Below, piece by piece: positions 10,490 through 22,081 of a DNA stretch of 64,000 bases. The DNA is taken from positions 1,691,001-1,755,000 of the forward strand of contig MCGT01000001.1 in assembly GCA_002104935.1 (NCBI GenBank), read 5' to 3'. This DNA is from Hesseltinella vesiculosa (taxonomy: Eukaryota > Mucoromycota > Mucoromycetes > Mucorales > Cunninghamellaceae). How positions within the stretch are numbered: position 1 is the first letter of the stretch; each line of letters begins with the position of its first letter. The notes under the pieces were generated by a model, which saw only the letters and a list, made by a program, of their open reading frames with translations, was not told the DNA's origin and searched no databases. The position numbers and the translations under genes were made by a program.

Positions 10490-11634
10490 TTACTGGAATA
10501 CTTGGAGAAGATCTTTGTGGTTGGTTGTTAATCCAGCAAAGGTTGTCACAACTAAGCAAATTTTCTTCGTTCCAGAGGCAAGCAAGGAGAGTAGATCTAG
10601 TATTCGAAGAATGGTAATAAGCACCTCGCTTCAGAGATCGAATTTGAAGAGAAGCTTACCCTGGGTGTCACCTTGGGCATTCAGTTCCTTCAGCTTTTCT
10701 TTTCCAGTCCCACTGATATCTCTTTCTTCCATGGGATCGCTTGCCGAGGAACTCCAAGATACGTAGATTGCATCGACAAGGGATCGTTCTTCCAGTCTTC
10801 TTGCCATCAGCATTAACAACATGAGGCGTTGATCATCAGATATGCCACTATACGACTTTCTGCAATAGCCCACGACGTGCAAGTCTTCACTTTTCAGGTC
10901 ATTGATGTATTGCTGGTATTGACCAAGGAGTTTGATGATTTTCAAAGCGCATTGCTCTAACAAAAAAATATCTCAGTGCTGTAGATTGATTTTTTCACTG
11001 TGGCGGTCTTACGGATAAGTTCTTCCTTCAAGACGAAAAGGGGTCGCACCACCGCCCTAGAATCATCATTGCACTTTTGAAGTCGCATCCTCTTGGAGGA
11101 GGCGTTAGTCAAGGCAAGTTTCTTGTCTGTGCACCATTTTGAGAATGATCGGACAGACTTCGAGTCGAACATGTTGGTGTAAGGAAGGACTTTGGCCATG
11201 ATGCTTCCGGCAGAAACAGACGACTGGAATTCATACGCGTCGCTGTCCTCAGGGTCGACAGGCTGGTAAACTTCGTTGAGAAAATGCACTACTTGCTGAT
11301 AAGATGCTTCAGAAACAAGGGGGGGGGGCATAGAAAAGTTATTCGCGTCTAAATATTACACTTCTTTTGACTTACTGAATTGGAGCAAATCCTTATTGCT
11401 GTTATCTCTGGTCACCTCGCATTCTTTCATAACGTAAGTTTTATATTTAAACGGGTTGCGGTTGATAGTGCACAAGCACTGCAGCATGGGTTCCAAGGGA
11501 TCATCGGTATAACAGATCTGAATATCTCCTTCCATTCTGTCGATTCTTGTGGATAGCATATCGCAGTTTTCTTTCGTGAAATTCTCCCCGTAAAACATAC
11601 AAACAGCCCTATCCCTTGTTATAACAGGTGGCAT
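10490..11634 (-). CDS. Uncharacterised 318-aa island protein with recombinase-like block
   Basis: Four exons on the minus strand: 11376-11634, 11013-11306, 10660-10956, 10490-10596; phases join to 318 aa. The start is chosen because the truncated paralogue begins at the matching residue. I do not recognise a named family. The C-terminal third reads VVGYCRKS, then a helix-like QRLMLLMLMARRLEERS, then DAIYVS, and finally KKICLVVTTFAGLTTNHKDL. The order strand-R-x-S, helix, strand, then hydrophobic strand plus L..N..DL recalls the catalytic core of serine recombinases (GYxRxS, then LDRLxR..xDL), but the second active-site arginine is not present. Function is therefore open: a degenerate recombinase-derived protein is one inference. 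It shares a 105-bp divergent promoter with the Bin3 gene. Confidence -1.
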
Positions 11635-11739
11635 GATTAACAGAGAACGAAAAAAAGAGGGTGATAAAAAAAAAAAGGAACACAAAGGGTTTTCTACTTT
11701 TTTTGGCCGCTCCTATTTTTTTCGCAGCTCTTTTCCTGC
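11635..11739. promoter_or_regulatory. 105-bp divergent promoter
   Basis: Separates the ATG codons of the island gene (minus) and the Bin3 methyltransferase (plus). It contains A-runs followed by T-runs and the word TTTTTTTGGCCGCTCC; no TATA box is evident. Confidence -1.
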
Positions 11740-13047
11740 ATGTCTCATCCATCAAACAACCCATACCTGTCTGGACGACCGTCTGTTCGTTCTCGAGGAG
11801 CCTCTATTAGTCTAAGAGGCTACAGAGGCAAACAATCGCAGAAGCCCTACCATTCTGATCGACCGGTTAGATCAGGTCGTGCTGCTCGTGATCAAGACCA
11901 TCGCCCTGCTCGCCGTGGTCAGCGCCAGCAACCAACGATTCCTCCAGATCTCTATGGCAACTATAACAATTATTACAAGTAGGCTCATCACCTGAAACAG
12001 GCCAGTCAATCCTGATGACCTTTCTTCATTGCTTCTAGCTCTCGACGAAAGGCTGCCACTAGCACCGATTCCCGATTGGCCCTTCTGGCTCCCAGCATCT
12101 TTACCAACAAAACCGTTCTGGACATTGGTTGCAATTCTGGCAATATCACCCTCATCATTGGTAAATCCTGCCAGCCTCCCCTTTTTAGTTTTCCTCATCG
12201 CCTTTTTTTCTTTCTTTGTGCCAATGCTCTAGCTCGAGAATGGAGTCCAGCACATATCCAGGGTGTTGATATTGATCAGCAACTGATCACCAAAGCCCAG
12301 AGCAATCTGCGCCTGTGCCATTCCTTGAAACCACCCGCAGGCATCACAGCCGATCGACCGCCAAACATGGATATCTTATTGCACTGTCACTACTTTCCTC
12401 GCAGCTTGGCCGTTATGTTTGGCTACCTTCCCAGCCGCACCCCACCTGGCTACAAAACTGGCCAGTTCCCCTACAATGTCGCCTTTACCGCTTGCGACTG
12501 GATGGAATCAACCCAAGAGAAAGTCGATACCATCCTCGCGTAAGCTCCTATCAGCATCAATAAACAAGCCCTGCCTCGTACTTACCTGTCTTTTGACGGC
12601 CGCCTTAGATTGAGCATCACAAAATGGATCCATTTACACCACGGCGATGATGGGCTGAAGAAGTTCTTTCAAAAAGTCTATGATGCACTGACCCCGGGTG
12701 GTGTGTTTGTCTTGGAGCCTCAAGCCTACAGTGGCTATGCCAAACGCGCAAAGGTCCAGCCAGTAAGTCGCGCATTGCATCGTTTTTTTTTTTTTTTCGA
12801 TCAATCTACTCACTTTTTGACTTGTCGCCTCGGTAGGAAATGCAAGCCAAGTTTGAACAGATCAAATTCATGCCTGAAGATTTCAATGCCTACCTGCTGG
12901 ATACTGTTGGATTTAGCAAAGGAGAGAAGCTGGAACCACAAGCTTCACAGTCCAAAGGTACAAGAGATAATCGAGGGTGTCCTGTTCACTCACTCTTCCT
13001 TTTTTCCTTTAGGATTTGATCGTGCTATATACTTGTATACCAAATAG
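11740..13047 (+). CDS. BMC1: Bin3/MEPCE-family RNA 5'-phosphate methyltransferase
   Basis: SAM-dependent methyltransferase of the Bin3/MEPCE family, which methylates the 5' gamma-phosphate of small RNAs (7SK in animals; fission yeast Bmc1 works with telomerase and U6 RNA). Predicted 325 aa from exons 11740-11978, 12039-12160, 12233-12539, 12609-12762, 12837-12957, 13013-13047. Motifs: YGNYNNYY, SAM-binding VLDIGCNSGNITL, GVDIDQQLI, catalytic-region ALSITKWIHLHHGDDGLKKF, GGVFVLEPQAYSGYAKR, a C-terminal LLDTVGFS and KGFDRAIYLYTK. All match the order in animal MEPCE. The first 75 residues are Arg/Ser/Gly-rich, a likely RNA-binding extension. Assignment is firm; the RNA substrate is not. Confidence -1.
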
Positions 13048-13169
13048 GGCTTTTTATTTTCGAGATGCAAAAAAAAAAAAAAAAAATAGGAAATGACATT
13101 TGTATCAAAGGCAATGGTCACAAAATAATAAAAAGGCTGTAAAGTACAAATCGGAAAGAGGGAAGGGAT

Positions 13170-13793
13170 CTATTTCTTGGCTTGAAGACTGGACACATCA
13201 AAGACACGACACTTGTTTTTGAAGACTTGGAAAGTGCGTTCTCGAACAGCTTCTTCGACCATACGTTCATTGTTGATCATACGACGCTACAACACACGAT
13301 GTATCGGGGGCAATAAAAACGAGCGAGTCAGTGAATGCCCAGCCTGCCTACTTTTTTTTTTTTTGTTACCTTAGTTTCATCACTAAAGATGCTGGATTGG
13401 GTGTCATAATCATCAGGATCTTCTTGCAAAAGTTTGTTCTTGCGGTCTAATTCGTCGTCCATCACCTTGAGACAGTAATCGATGGCGTCGTCTCGCTTCT
13501 TATAGGCTGCTGACAGCTGACTGAAGAAATCCCCACAGGCATTTTCAGAATGGGTGTCGGTGCCATTCAATCGAAGAATGATGTTGTCATCGACCCGTCT
13601 TAATTCCTTCATCATTTCTACAGAGCAAAAAGAGATATCACGATCCATTAGTTTCACTCTTTACAAAACACGGCGGCAGGAGTGAGATGTTGACAATTAA
13701 AAACATGGCATCTGCAGCAAGATCCTGTAGACGCTCACCTTTGAAGAAGGATAGATTGTAACATGTGGAAGCGTTGAGAGGAGTGTCGGTCAT
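13170..13793 (-). CDS. MIX23: MIX23/CCDC58 mitochondrial intermembrane-space protein
   Basis: Small helical protein of the MIX23 (CCDC58) family, involved in protein import in the mitochondrial intermembrane space. Predicted 139 aa (human about 144) from exons 13739-13793, 13370-13617 and 13170-13286. Landmarks are TCYNLSFFKEMMKELRRVDD near the N-terminus, ACGDFFSQLSAAYKKRDDAI, and the C-terminal VRERTFQVFKNKCRVF. Several cysteines (TCYN, NACGD, DYCLK, NKCRV) sit where the family has conserved ones. It converges on Bin3 with a 122-bp gap. Start chosen as the only ATG opening the conserved N-terminal segment. Confidence -1.
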
Positions 13794-14866
13794 GACTAGG
13801 ATGTGTGGGTCAGAAGGGCTAAAAAAAAAAGAAAAAGAAATTCATAGCAGATGAGCCAGGGTCAGAGGAAAAAATTTCAAGTTCAGGCTGTGAGATCGCT
13901 TTTTTTTTAAAAAAAACATGTGGTAAGGGTACTCTTGGTTGTAGTAATGTTTAGACGGAGGGTCAGGAAGTATCAAGGAGCCGTTGTTTGCTGTGGTGCT
14001 TGGATGTGGGCTACGGTATTTCTTCAGCCCGCACCAGCCAACGTTGACTGTGGCATTGTGCTCACTTTTAACTTTGGCGCGTACAGCCACGGCTGGCTCA
14101 GGGTCGGTCAAGTTGTCAGGCCATTGCTTAGCATCGTTTATATCTCCATTTTGCCTTGAATTCCACCCGACAAAAGACATTTGTCGCTGCTCGGCTAGAG
14201 GAACCAAAGCATGATTGTAAGGAATTTGGCTGGGCAACCTTGATGTTCGACTTCACAAGAACTTGCTCGCACGCAGAATTTCACACCGACGTATTCACTC
14301 AAAATTGATATAAAGCAGTCTCCACTAATTCTCGTCGTATTCTGCACACAACCTACATATGATGAGCAATGACGATAGTGAAAACAGCCGACTTTTTAAT
14401 TGACGCAGTGCAGATCTAGAGCCATCCATTAGGGCCTCTCAGGGCACAAAAGAAAAGAGAAAAGGTCACATTTTCATGCATCTACACCATCGCAGGGAGT
14501 CGCGACACGCTGGGTCTTTCTGTATATTCAAACAAACTAGTCACTGTTTCAATTTTATCCACCCTCTCTTTTTCCACCTCTCTTGCAAGGCATTTCTTTT
14601 CGTAGCCAACAGTGGCCAGTTTTTTTTTTTTTTTTTCCAAAGATGTCCGATTGAAAGGGGACTTGGGCCTCGTGTGGGGGTCCGTAGAACGTTTTAAGCC
14701 ATGGCTTCACTGGGGCGCAAGACTTGTCGGGTCAGCGATGTTCAATTCATGTTGAGCCCATTGCTTGATTTAGTTTTCAATCATCCCACGCCTTTGTCTG
14801 GTCGGTCCAATGCATAGGGACCGATCCCTCTTTCCGCACCTCCTGAATTAAAAAAAAAATGGGGGT
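13794..14866. other. intergenic spacer
   Basis: About 1.1 kb. A 131-codon minus-strand frame (13842-14237) has no homology that I recognise and overlaps equally open frames on the plus strand, so I do not call it. A lone copy of the satellite word (CAGTGGCCAGTTTT) occurs at about 14609. Confidence -1.
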
Positions 14867-16635
14867 TTATTTGAAAAAAGCAAAGATTGTGTAAAACATC
14901 ACGACAAGGCCCCAGATGATCAGTAGGATAGCGGCGAGATCGAGCAGGCGGTTGGGTGCGCCATCATCCAAATCCAGAGTGACGGGTTCGTCTTCGACAA
15001 GGACAGGCAGGGTGGCGTCCTCGTCCAGCTGGTCGGACTGGCGGCTCGACTGGCTTGATCTAAAGGTGGAAGTGGAGGGGGAGGTATCTAGGACAAGCTG
15101 AGGGGTATCTTCTTGCAGGAGGGCGGAGGTAGGGGGTGAAGGAGGAGGAATGCCGGGGGTGGCAGGCAGCAATGGCTTGGTTTCGTCATTGGATGATGAT
15201 GCGCGGCGGCGGGTGTACAGGTAAGCAATGGCCGGCAGAATGTAGGCCAGCGTGGTAGCGGCAAAACCGCCGATCACAGTGTACACCTTGCCGACGGAAT
15301 GGATCCGGATGCCGAGCAGGATGGACACAATGGTCAGGAGCAGGGTGACGACATAGTGCTGAGCGTTGGTTGGTTGTTTTTCGGACGTTTCGAACCCGAT
15401 CAATTTCTGGAGGGCCTCTCGTGCTGGGTAAAAGGCCATGCTAATAAAAAGAGAGGGGATCAGGCTAAGCAGGTGGATGGGTTTGCCTTGTCTCTCTCTC
15501 TTACGGCACGGTCAAGATCATGCTGAAGCCAAGGGCAAAGCGGCCCACGTTGACAATGGGATCGTCGGCTGGGAAGTTCAAGAAGAGATTGGGTTGTACA
15601 TCTTTGCCAAAGCACAAGTAACCAATGATGGCAAAGGACATCGACGTCATGTAGGTCATGGTGGCCGACAGGGCAACGACGTTGGCCCAGGTGCGCGAAG
15701 TCTGTTCCTTGAGGGCCAAGAAGTTGTTAAAGGCGACTTGCGAGCAGGCAAAGCCAAAGGCCATGATGGCCACGGCACCCATCAGATCGGGCCCCACCCA
15801 GGTCAAAGGGACCTCGTGGGTGGCGTACACGGGGGCTCTCAGCAGCAATGTCAGCAGGATCACCGGCAGACACAGCACCGACAAAATCGACCAGCGTGCC
15901 AATGCCCCAATGGATCGTGATAAATTCAGCGGTAAAATCTAAAGAAATAGGAAAACTTGTGAGAAGCCAGCCTCGACATCCGACACGGATGGGCACAGGC
16001 TTACCAAAAAAATGGAAATCAGGGCCATGACGACGGCTCGATTGCCCATGACTTCAAATTGAGGGAGATACATGGAAAAGAGAACAGGAAGGGTATCGCC
16101 AATCACTACAACAAAGAGGGAGAGAAGAAAAATAAGTCTGGATACAGTTTTCTTTCCCAGGCCCTTTCTTACATATCAAGTAGCTGAGACTTGCACCACC
16201 GGCTTGAATAAAGATCATGACATTCAAAAAGTGATACCCAGGCCGACCAAGTAAATATTCCACCAGCTGGGCAAATTTGTAGATGCCAACCCGCTGACCG
16301 GCTACAATCAACATGTACAGGCCCAGCTGTGAGATGACCGATACCATGGCAGACAAGACAATCCCACCAATAAATCCAGCATTGTACAAAGCAAATGGCA
16401 CTATGAAGAAAGAGTGTCCGTCAGTACAAATAGGTGTCGGTGCTTTTCATTTACATCCAATGATGCCTGCACCAACAGTGGCATTGACCAGATTGAAGGC
16501 TACTTCCACACTTGATCGACTGCCATAGCCAGGCTGATGCGCCTGTAATAAATCGCGATCGGCATCGGCCATCGGATGGTCGGCAGATGGCGTTATGCGA
16601 GAAGCCACTCTTCCACCACTGCCATATTGTTTCAT
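14867..16635 (-). CDS. Amino-acid transporter, AVT/SLC38 type (Aa_trans)
   Basis: Multi-pass amino-acid permease of the Aa_trans superfamily, related to vacuolar AVT and SLC38 carriers. Predicted 505 aa; exons 16455-16635, 16173-16400, 16005-16105, 15505-15938, 14867-15440. The signature opening FNLVNATVGAGIIGLPFALY is at about residues 47-66, followed by about ten further hydrophobic segments; FYPAREALQKLIG lies before a late pair of helices. Between the penultimate and last membrane spans is an acidic, Pro/Ser-rich loop of about 100 residues. The frame stays open upstream to 16722 with a hydrophobic stretch encoded by pyrimidine-rich DNA; I take that as 5' UTR and start at 16635. Substrate and membrane are inferred from family only. 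Confidence -1.
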
Positions 16636-17294
16636 AGGATCGATGATAAATAAAAAAAAAATAACGAGTTGGAAAGAGAAAAAAAGAAGAAGAAAACGAG
16701 GGGGGGATTTCATTCTATTCAAATCTTACTTTCAAGTGACCAGCACCAATCAGCGGCCGTCATTTTAAAAGCGACGCATGATGTGCCTGCAGCCAAACAA
16801 TCATTCGTTCAGCAGTAGGCTGATCCGTTTCATTCTTGCCTGTGTGCATTGCCCTTCTTGAACGAGCAGAACATGAACGTCAAATAGATACACCAACAGA
16901 GAGAAGGACTTGACAAAGGAGACTGTGATTTCTTGCCTCGGTGACGTCGTCAGGAGGCTGCACTCAGCATTTTTTTATTTGAAGAACGAAATATGGCCAA
17001 CAAACATCTGTCCGCAACTTGCACCGGGTTTCTTTCTTCCTATACAACAATGATAGGCAAGCAGCTGTGCTTCACGACTTGGCGGGAAGGTCATCTGTTA
17101 AAAAAAAAAAAACGTGGGGTCGCTAGGCCCGGTGACACAGATAGACGACACATGACGTTATGATGGACACTGGCGTAGGATACATTGCGTCTCGATTCAC
17201 AAAAAAACAAAGCAAAGTTGGGCGTTGATTTTTCAATTTAATTTTAACATGGCAAAAATAACAAAAATAGTTAAAAGTAGAAGAAAAAAGGGCG
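16636..17294. other. intergenic; transporter promoter side
   Basis: About 660 bp upstream of the transporter and downstream of glycogen phosphorylase. It contains the CCAAT-box word CCAATCAGCGG near 16745 in forward orientation. No gene seen. Confidence -1.
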
Positions 17295-20050
17295 TCAGCG
17301 CTGAAGTGGTTTAATGTTCCAGATGCGTTCGGCATATTCACTGATAGAGCGGTCGGAGGAGAAGAATCCCATGCCAGCCGTGCACATGATGGATTTCTTT
17401 GCCCAGGCAGCCTTGTCCTTGAAGGTGTCATCGACGGTTTTCTGGGTTTCCAAGTAGGCATGGAAATCCTCGGAAATCAAATAGTAATCAGCGCCATAGG
17501 TGATGATGTCAATCAAAGGGTTGAAGATAGAGGGATCGCCAAAGACGCCGGCTTCGATGTCGTCGAGGACGAGCTGCAGGTCTTCATCGATGAGCAGACC
17601 ATGGTACTTTTGCTGATGGCGCAGCTCGGGTACTTGGTCGGCGAGGGTGCCAAACAAAAAGATGTTTTCTTCGCCGATATGGTCTCGGATCTCGATGTTG
17701 GCGCCGTCGACGGTGCCGATGATCAGGCCACCGTTCATAACAAACTTCATGTTGGAGGTGCCAGAGGCTTCGGTGCCGGCGGTGGAGATATGCTGGGACA
17801 AGTCGCTGGCAGGGATGATGATTTCGGCCAACGACACCTTGTAATCGGGGATGAACACCACCTTGAGCAGGTCGGCCACTAAGGGATCTTCGTCAATGAC
17901 CTTGGCCACGCTGTTGATCAGCTTGATGATCAGTTTGGCAATGTCATAGCCAGGAGCAGCCTTGCCACCAAAGAGGACCACGCGTGGTACCTGCTGATGA
18001 CGTTCTTCGTCGGTCATTTCACGGAGTTGGCGATAACGGTGGATCACGCCCAAGATGTTCATGTATTGGCGCTTGTATTCATGGATACGTTTGACCTGCG
18101 AGGAAAAAAAAAAGCTTATCAGATGTCGACAGTCTTTTTCTTTTTCTCTCTCTCTTACCTGAATGTCAAACAAGGCGTCTGAGGAGACGTAGATATCCAT
18201 GTGGGTGCGTAGCCAGTCCTTGAGGCGGTCCTTGTTTTGGCGCTTGACTTGCATCCATTCTTGCTGGAACTGGGCGTCGTCGGCCAGGGTCTTGAGTTTG
18301 CTGAGCTCGTCCAAGTGATCGACCCAGCCTTCATTACCGAGGGCACGAGTGATCAGGTTCCGGAGGCCTGGGTTGGCCTGATACAGCCAGCGTCGAGGCG
18401 TGACGCCGTTGGTGATGTTGATGAACTTGTCGGCACCATAGACCTTGACGAATGCAGGGAAAAGCTGGGTCCTGACGAGCTCCGAGTGCAGGGCGGCGAC
18501 GCCATTGACGGTGTGGCTGCCGACGACGGCAAGGTAGGCCATGCGGACTTGCTGGGGCTGGGATTCTTCGATGATGGACACGCGACGAAGCAATTCACGG
18601 TCGCCGGGGAATTGCTTTTCGACCTTTTGCAAGAAAAACAAGTTGATGTCGTAGATGATTTGCATGTGGCGAGGCAGCAGGTGTTGGATCAGAGGCACGG
18701 CCCAGCATTCCAAGGCCTCGGGCAGGACGGTGTGGTTGGTAAAGGCAACCGTTCGGCTGACAATGTCCCAGGCAATGTCCCAGTCCAAGCCTTCGACGTC
18801 GACGAGGAGACGCATCAGTTCGGGAATGGCCAGCGTGGGATGGGTGTCGTTGAGTTGGACAGCGACCTTTTCGGGGAAATCGTGCCAAGAGCACTTGTAG
18901 CGTTTGAAGCGGCGAATGATGTCTTGCAGCGAGGCGCTGACCCAAAAGTATTCTTGCTTCAGTCGCAATTCCTTACCGCCCTGGTGATTGTCGTTGGGGT
19001 ACAGAACAGCTGTCAGGTTGTTGGCCTTGTTGTGGTCGCGGAAGGCGTCGGCATAATCGCCATGGTTGAAGGAGGCAAAGTCAAAGGTGCTTTGGGGTTG
19101 ACAGTCCCAGAGACGAAGATTGCCTGAGCCATGGGTGCGGTAGCCAGGGATGGGCATGTCATAAGCCATCGCCTTGACGACTTCACCTCCTTCCCAAGAC
19201 AAACGGGATTCGCCTTGGTCATTCACTTTGGTAGCCACGTAACCTAGCAAGAGGGCGTCAGCACAAAAAAAAATAAAAATAAAAATAAAAAAAAGGCCAG
19301 GGCGTTACCATAGAAGCGGACGTCGTATTGGGTATCTTCACGAGGGAATTCCCAGGGGTTATCCATGCCGAGCCAAGCGTCTTCCTTTTCGAGCTGGAAG
19401 CCGTCCTTGATGATTTGCTTGAAGATGCCGTACTGGAAGCGCAGACCGTAGCCCCAGACGGGGTATTCCTTTGTGGCCGCCGAGTCCAGGTAACAGGCAG
19501 CAAGGCGGCCCAGACCGCCATTGCCTAGGCCAGCGTCGTGTTCTTTGTCCAACAGGTCTTCCATGCAGAAACCCAAGGTACGGACAGATTGGGTGAACAG
19601 GTTTTTGGCAGCCAGGCAGTACAAGGCATTGTCGAGGGCACGGCCGAGCAAGAACTCCATAGAAAGGTAGTAGCAGCGCTTTGGATTGGATTTGTGTAGT
19701 TGTTCTTGGGTCGAGTTCCAAGACTGAAGCAAATAGTCGTGGACGGAATGAGCTGTGGCTCGGTAGACGGCCAGTTTGTCGACATTGTAGCGATGGCGAC
19801 CCAGGGTGTAATGGGTATGATACACAATGCTTCTTTCAATCTGATCTTGATCGAGTTCAGGTTGGACCATGCGTGCTTTCCATTGCTGGAGGACTTGTTC
19901 TTGCAAGCGCTTGTGCTTATCTTTGCGAGAAGGGATCTGGTCGGGGGTGGTGGGGGTGATGTCTTCACGAATGACCACCTCGGTCATGCGTTTGGTGACA
20001 CTGGGCAAGGACAATCGCCTGGGTGTCTTGGGCCGATTCTTCGAAGTCAT
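17295..20050 (-). CDS. GPH1: Glycogen phosphorylase
   Basis: Family GT35 enzyme that releases glucose-1-phosphate from glycogen in the cytosol using PLP. Predicted 875 aa from three exons: 19309-20050, 18159-19243 and 17295-18095. Landmarks: YYLSMEFLLGRALDNAL, the GNGGLGRLAACYLDS loop, VQLNDTHPTLAIPELMR, HTVNGVAALHSELV, NITNGVTPRRWL, KRIHEYKRQYMN and the PLP-lysine site EASGTSNMKFVMNGG near the C-terminus. All expected regions are present and length is normal. The N-terminal extension carries RRLS with Ser at position 14, a basophilic-kinase consensus at the residue number phosphorylated in muscle phosphorylase. Assignment is certain; phosphorylation is inference. Confidence -1.
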
Positions 20051-20165
20051 CGTGATAAGATTAAAACAAAGAGGAGAACAAAAGTGGCCCTATTTCGTTG
20101 GTTGCATGATTCTATTATTTTTTTTTTCTCAGCTGAAACATGGCGCGAGGGGATTTCAGCCGGCG

Positions 20166-20199
<34 letters not shown>

Positions 20200-20440
20200 G
20201 CTTGCCACCGTCGGTTTAGCAAGCTGATCCATTTCCTCTCGTGACCACAGTGATTTATCAACACATAGGACGGTCATCCACTCTCTTTCTGTCCCTTTTT
20301 CATCTAATCTCAGTGCTGTCCATGAAAAAGGGCAACCATTTGTTGTTAGCCGGGTTTCCGCGCGGCCCTTTTTTTTGGTGTTCAGCGAATCGCCACGGTC
20401 CTTTTTTTTTTTTTTTTTAATGTTACAGTATCTATCCTAC
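20051..20440. other. phosphorylase promoter region with long poly-A tract
   Basis: About 390 bp upstream of glycogen phosphorylase. A run of about 31 A spans 20166-20196 and long T-runs lie near 20367 and 20403. No gene seen. Confidence -1.
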
Positions 20441-22081
20441 TTAAGAGGTTTGGGATGCTTGTTGTTCACAGTGGCGTACCCAGCGTCGTCGTCGTCTTGT
20501 AGAGATCCCAGGTTGATAGCCGTCCGTGCGGATCAGCCAAGCGTCGGTGTAATAAGCCCATCCATCCTTGTCCACGGTAGCCTTTTGTTCTATGGGAGGC
20601 AAAAAAAGAGGATGAGAGCTGAGAAAGGTCCTTGTTCCAGAGGATCGTGCATCTCTTACCGATGCCGAGGGCATTTTTCCAGGCACCAAGGGTATCCAAT
20701 TGCCAAGTCTTTTCTAACCAGGAGGAGTGCGCAGGTGGGTTGGACACTTGCTTGTTGGAGGGAAGCTTTTGCAGTCCAGTGTAGTCTGACCATGGGCCCC
20801 GCTCAGAAGGAAGAAGCTACGAACAAGGAGGATGAGGGCTTTTTTTTTTTTTTTTTGGTGGTGGGATTGTTTTACGTGGGCTGTAAAGGCTTTTTTCTCG
20901 TCGGACCAGCGTTGGTTTTCGTAGAGGGACACTTCATGGAGAGCGAGTTGTTGTTGAACGTGTAGCTTTATGGTATGCTGGCGTGTGGAGAGTTGCAGCA
21001 GCCGTTGCTTGGTAAGAGGGAGGAGCAAGGGCGCCAATTCGCTGATCAGGTGCTTGGCAAAGCGGGTATTGCCGAGGAACATGGACACGCCTCCGACGAG
21101 GCAGATGGTGCGGAAGGAAACAAAATAGACGGCTGCACTGACCAGCACCATGGATAGCAAGACGCCCACGATCAGCTGACCGCACAGGTCTTCATCCGAC
21201 CAGTCCCACAGGTACGCATGAGCCTGCACAATGTCGTACATATCACTGGATTCGCCCATCATGTTCTGCATATTCTGCAGATTGCGGCCATATTCCGGAG
21301 AGGTCTCGTCAAACACAGGAAACAGTGACGATGCCAGGCCGCCAAGGTAGGTGCGTTTGTTGCCAGCCATAGCCACATCGTCGGGAAAGGTTGGCTCGGT
21401 GGTGGCGGGCGGTTTCATTGGGTCTGATCGTGGATGGGCCCGCTTAAAATAACCAGCCATTAAAATCGTCAGGATCACCAATTGAGGCACAAAGAGCAAC
21501 AATTTGGGATAGAAGCCTAAGAAAAAGGGAGGGTCAGCTGCAAGGAGGGGCAGGAGAGCGGGGCCTACAAATAAAGCAGTAAGCTACCAGCGCTACAAAG
21601 GTATCGATCGGCTTGTCCCAGTTGAGCAACAGAATGACCTTGTCCCGGAAGCCAAAGACAGGTCCACAGCGAGACACAAAGCGGGTGAAGTTGCGGGTGG
21701 TGGTTTGAGGATGCAGAGGAGGCAAGGTGGCTAGGTAGTGGCTGACAGGGAGATGGCTATCCATGGACAAAATGGCAGCAGACACCACAGCGGTTTCGAT
21801 TTGGGCAGAAGAAATGGGAGACTGGAGGGCGGCTGAGCGGCTAGGTGGGGGTGATGGGCGAGAAGAGACACAGTCCCTCGTTTTGTTGGCACAACCATGA
21901 TGACTGACGTAGTCGCAATCTACAAAAATGGAGAACTTCAGATCGACCCGTCCGTCTTTTCTTTTTGTTTTTTACCAGCACATTGCAGTCCTTGCTTTTT
22001 CCAACCCCATAACAGACCACCACATTCGTCGCAATACGTAGGCCGTTGGAAGGTGGTGACAGTAAGTGAATGACCAGGCAT
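20441..22081 (-). CDS. C1 domain + Pex24-type membrane peroxin + dysferlin domain protein
   Basis: Predicted 467 aa from exons 21976-22081, 21569-21919, 20876-21516, 20660-20816, 20441-20589. Residues 4-54 form a C1 zinc finger with the spacing H-x12-C-x2-C ... C-x2-C-x4-H-x2-C-x6-C ([33 protein letters not shown]). The middle is a Pex24/Pex30-type region with hydrophobic pairs ([34 protein letters not shown]). The end is a dysferlin-like module ([43 protein letters not shown]). Family members act in ER/peroxisome membrane organisation. The C1 part could bind diacylglycerol or zinc only. An upstream coding exon cannot be excluded because the model starts only three residues before the first zinc ligand; the exon 3 to 4 junction is also less certain. 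Confidence -1.

Noticed and set aside
13842..14237. 131-codon minus-strand frame
   Set aside because: No motif, and two plus-strand frames over the same bases are open too; ends in low-complexity T-rich DNA.
16636..16722. N-terminal extension of the amino-acid transporter (hydrophobic leader)
   Set aside because: The stretch is pyrimidine-rich 5' leader DNA that happens to be open; the downstream Met at 16635 gives the usual hydrophilic N-terminus.
18237..19127. 296-codon plus-strand frame
   Set aside because: Shadow of glycogen phosphorylase with biased third positions.
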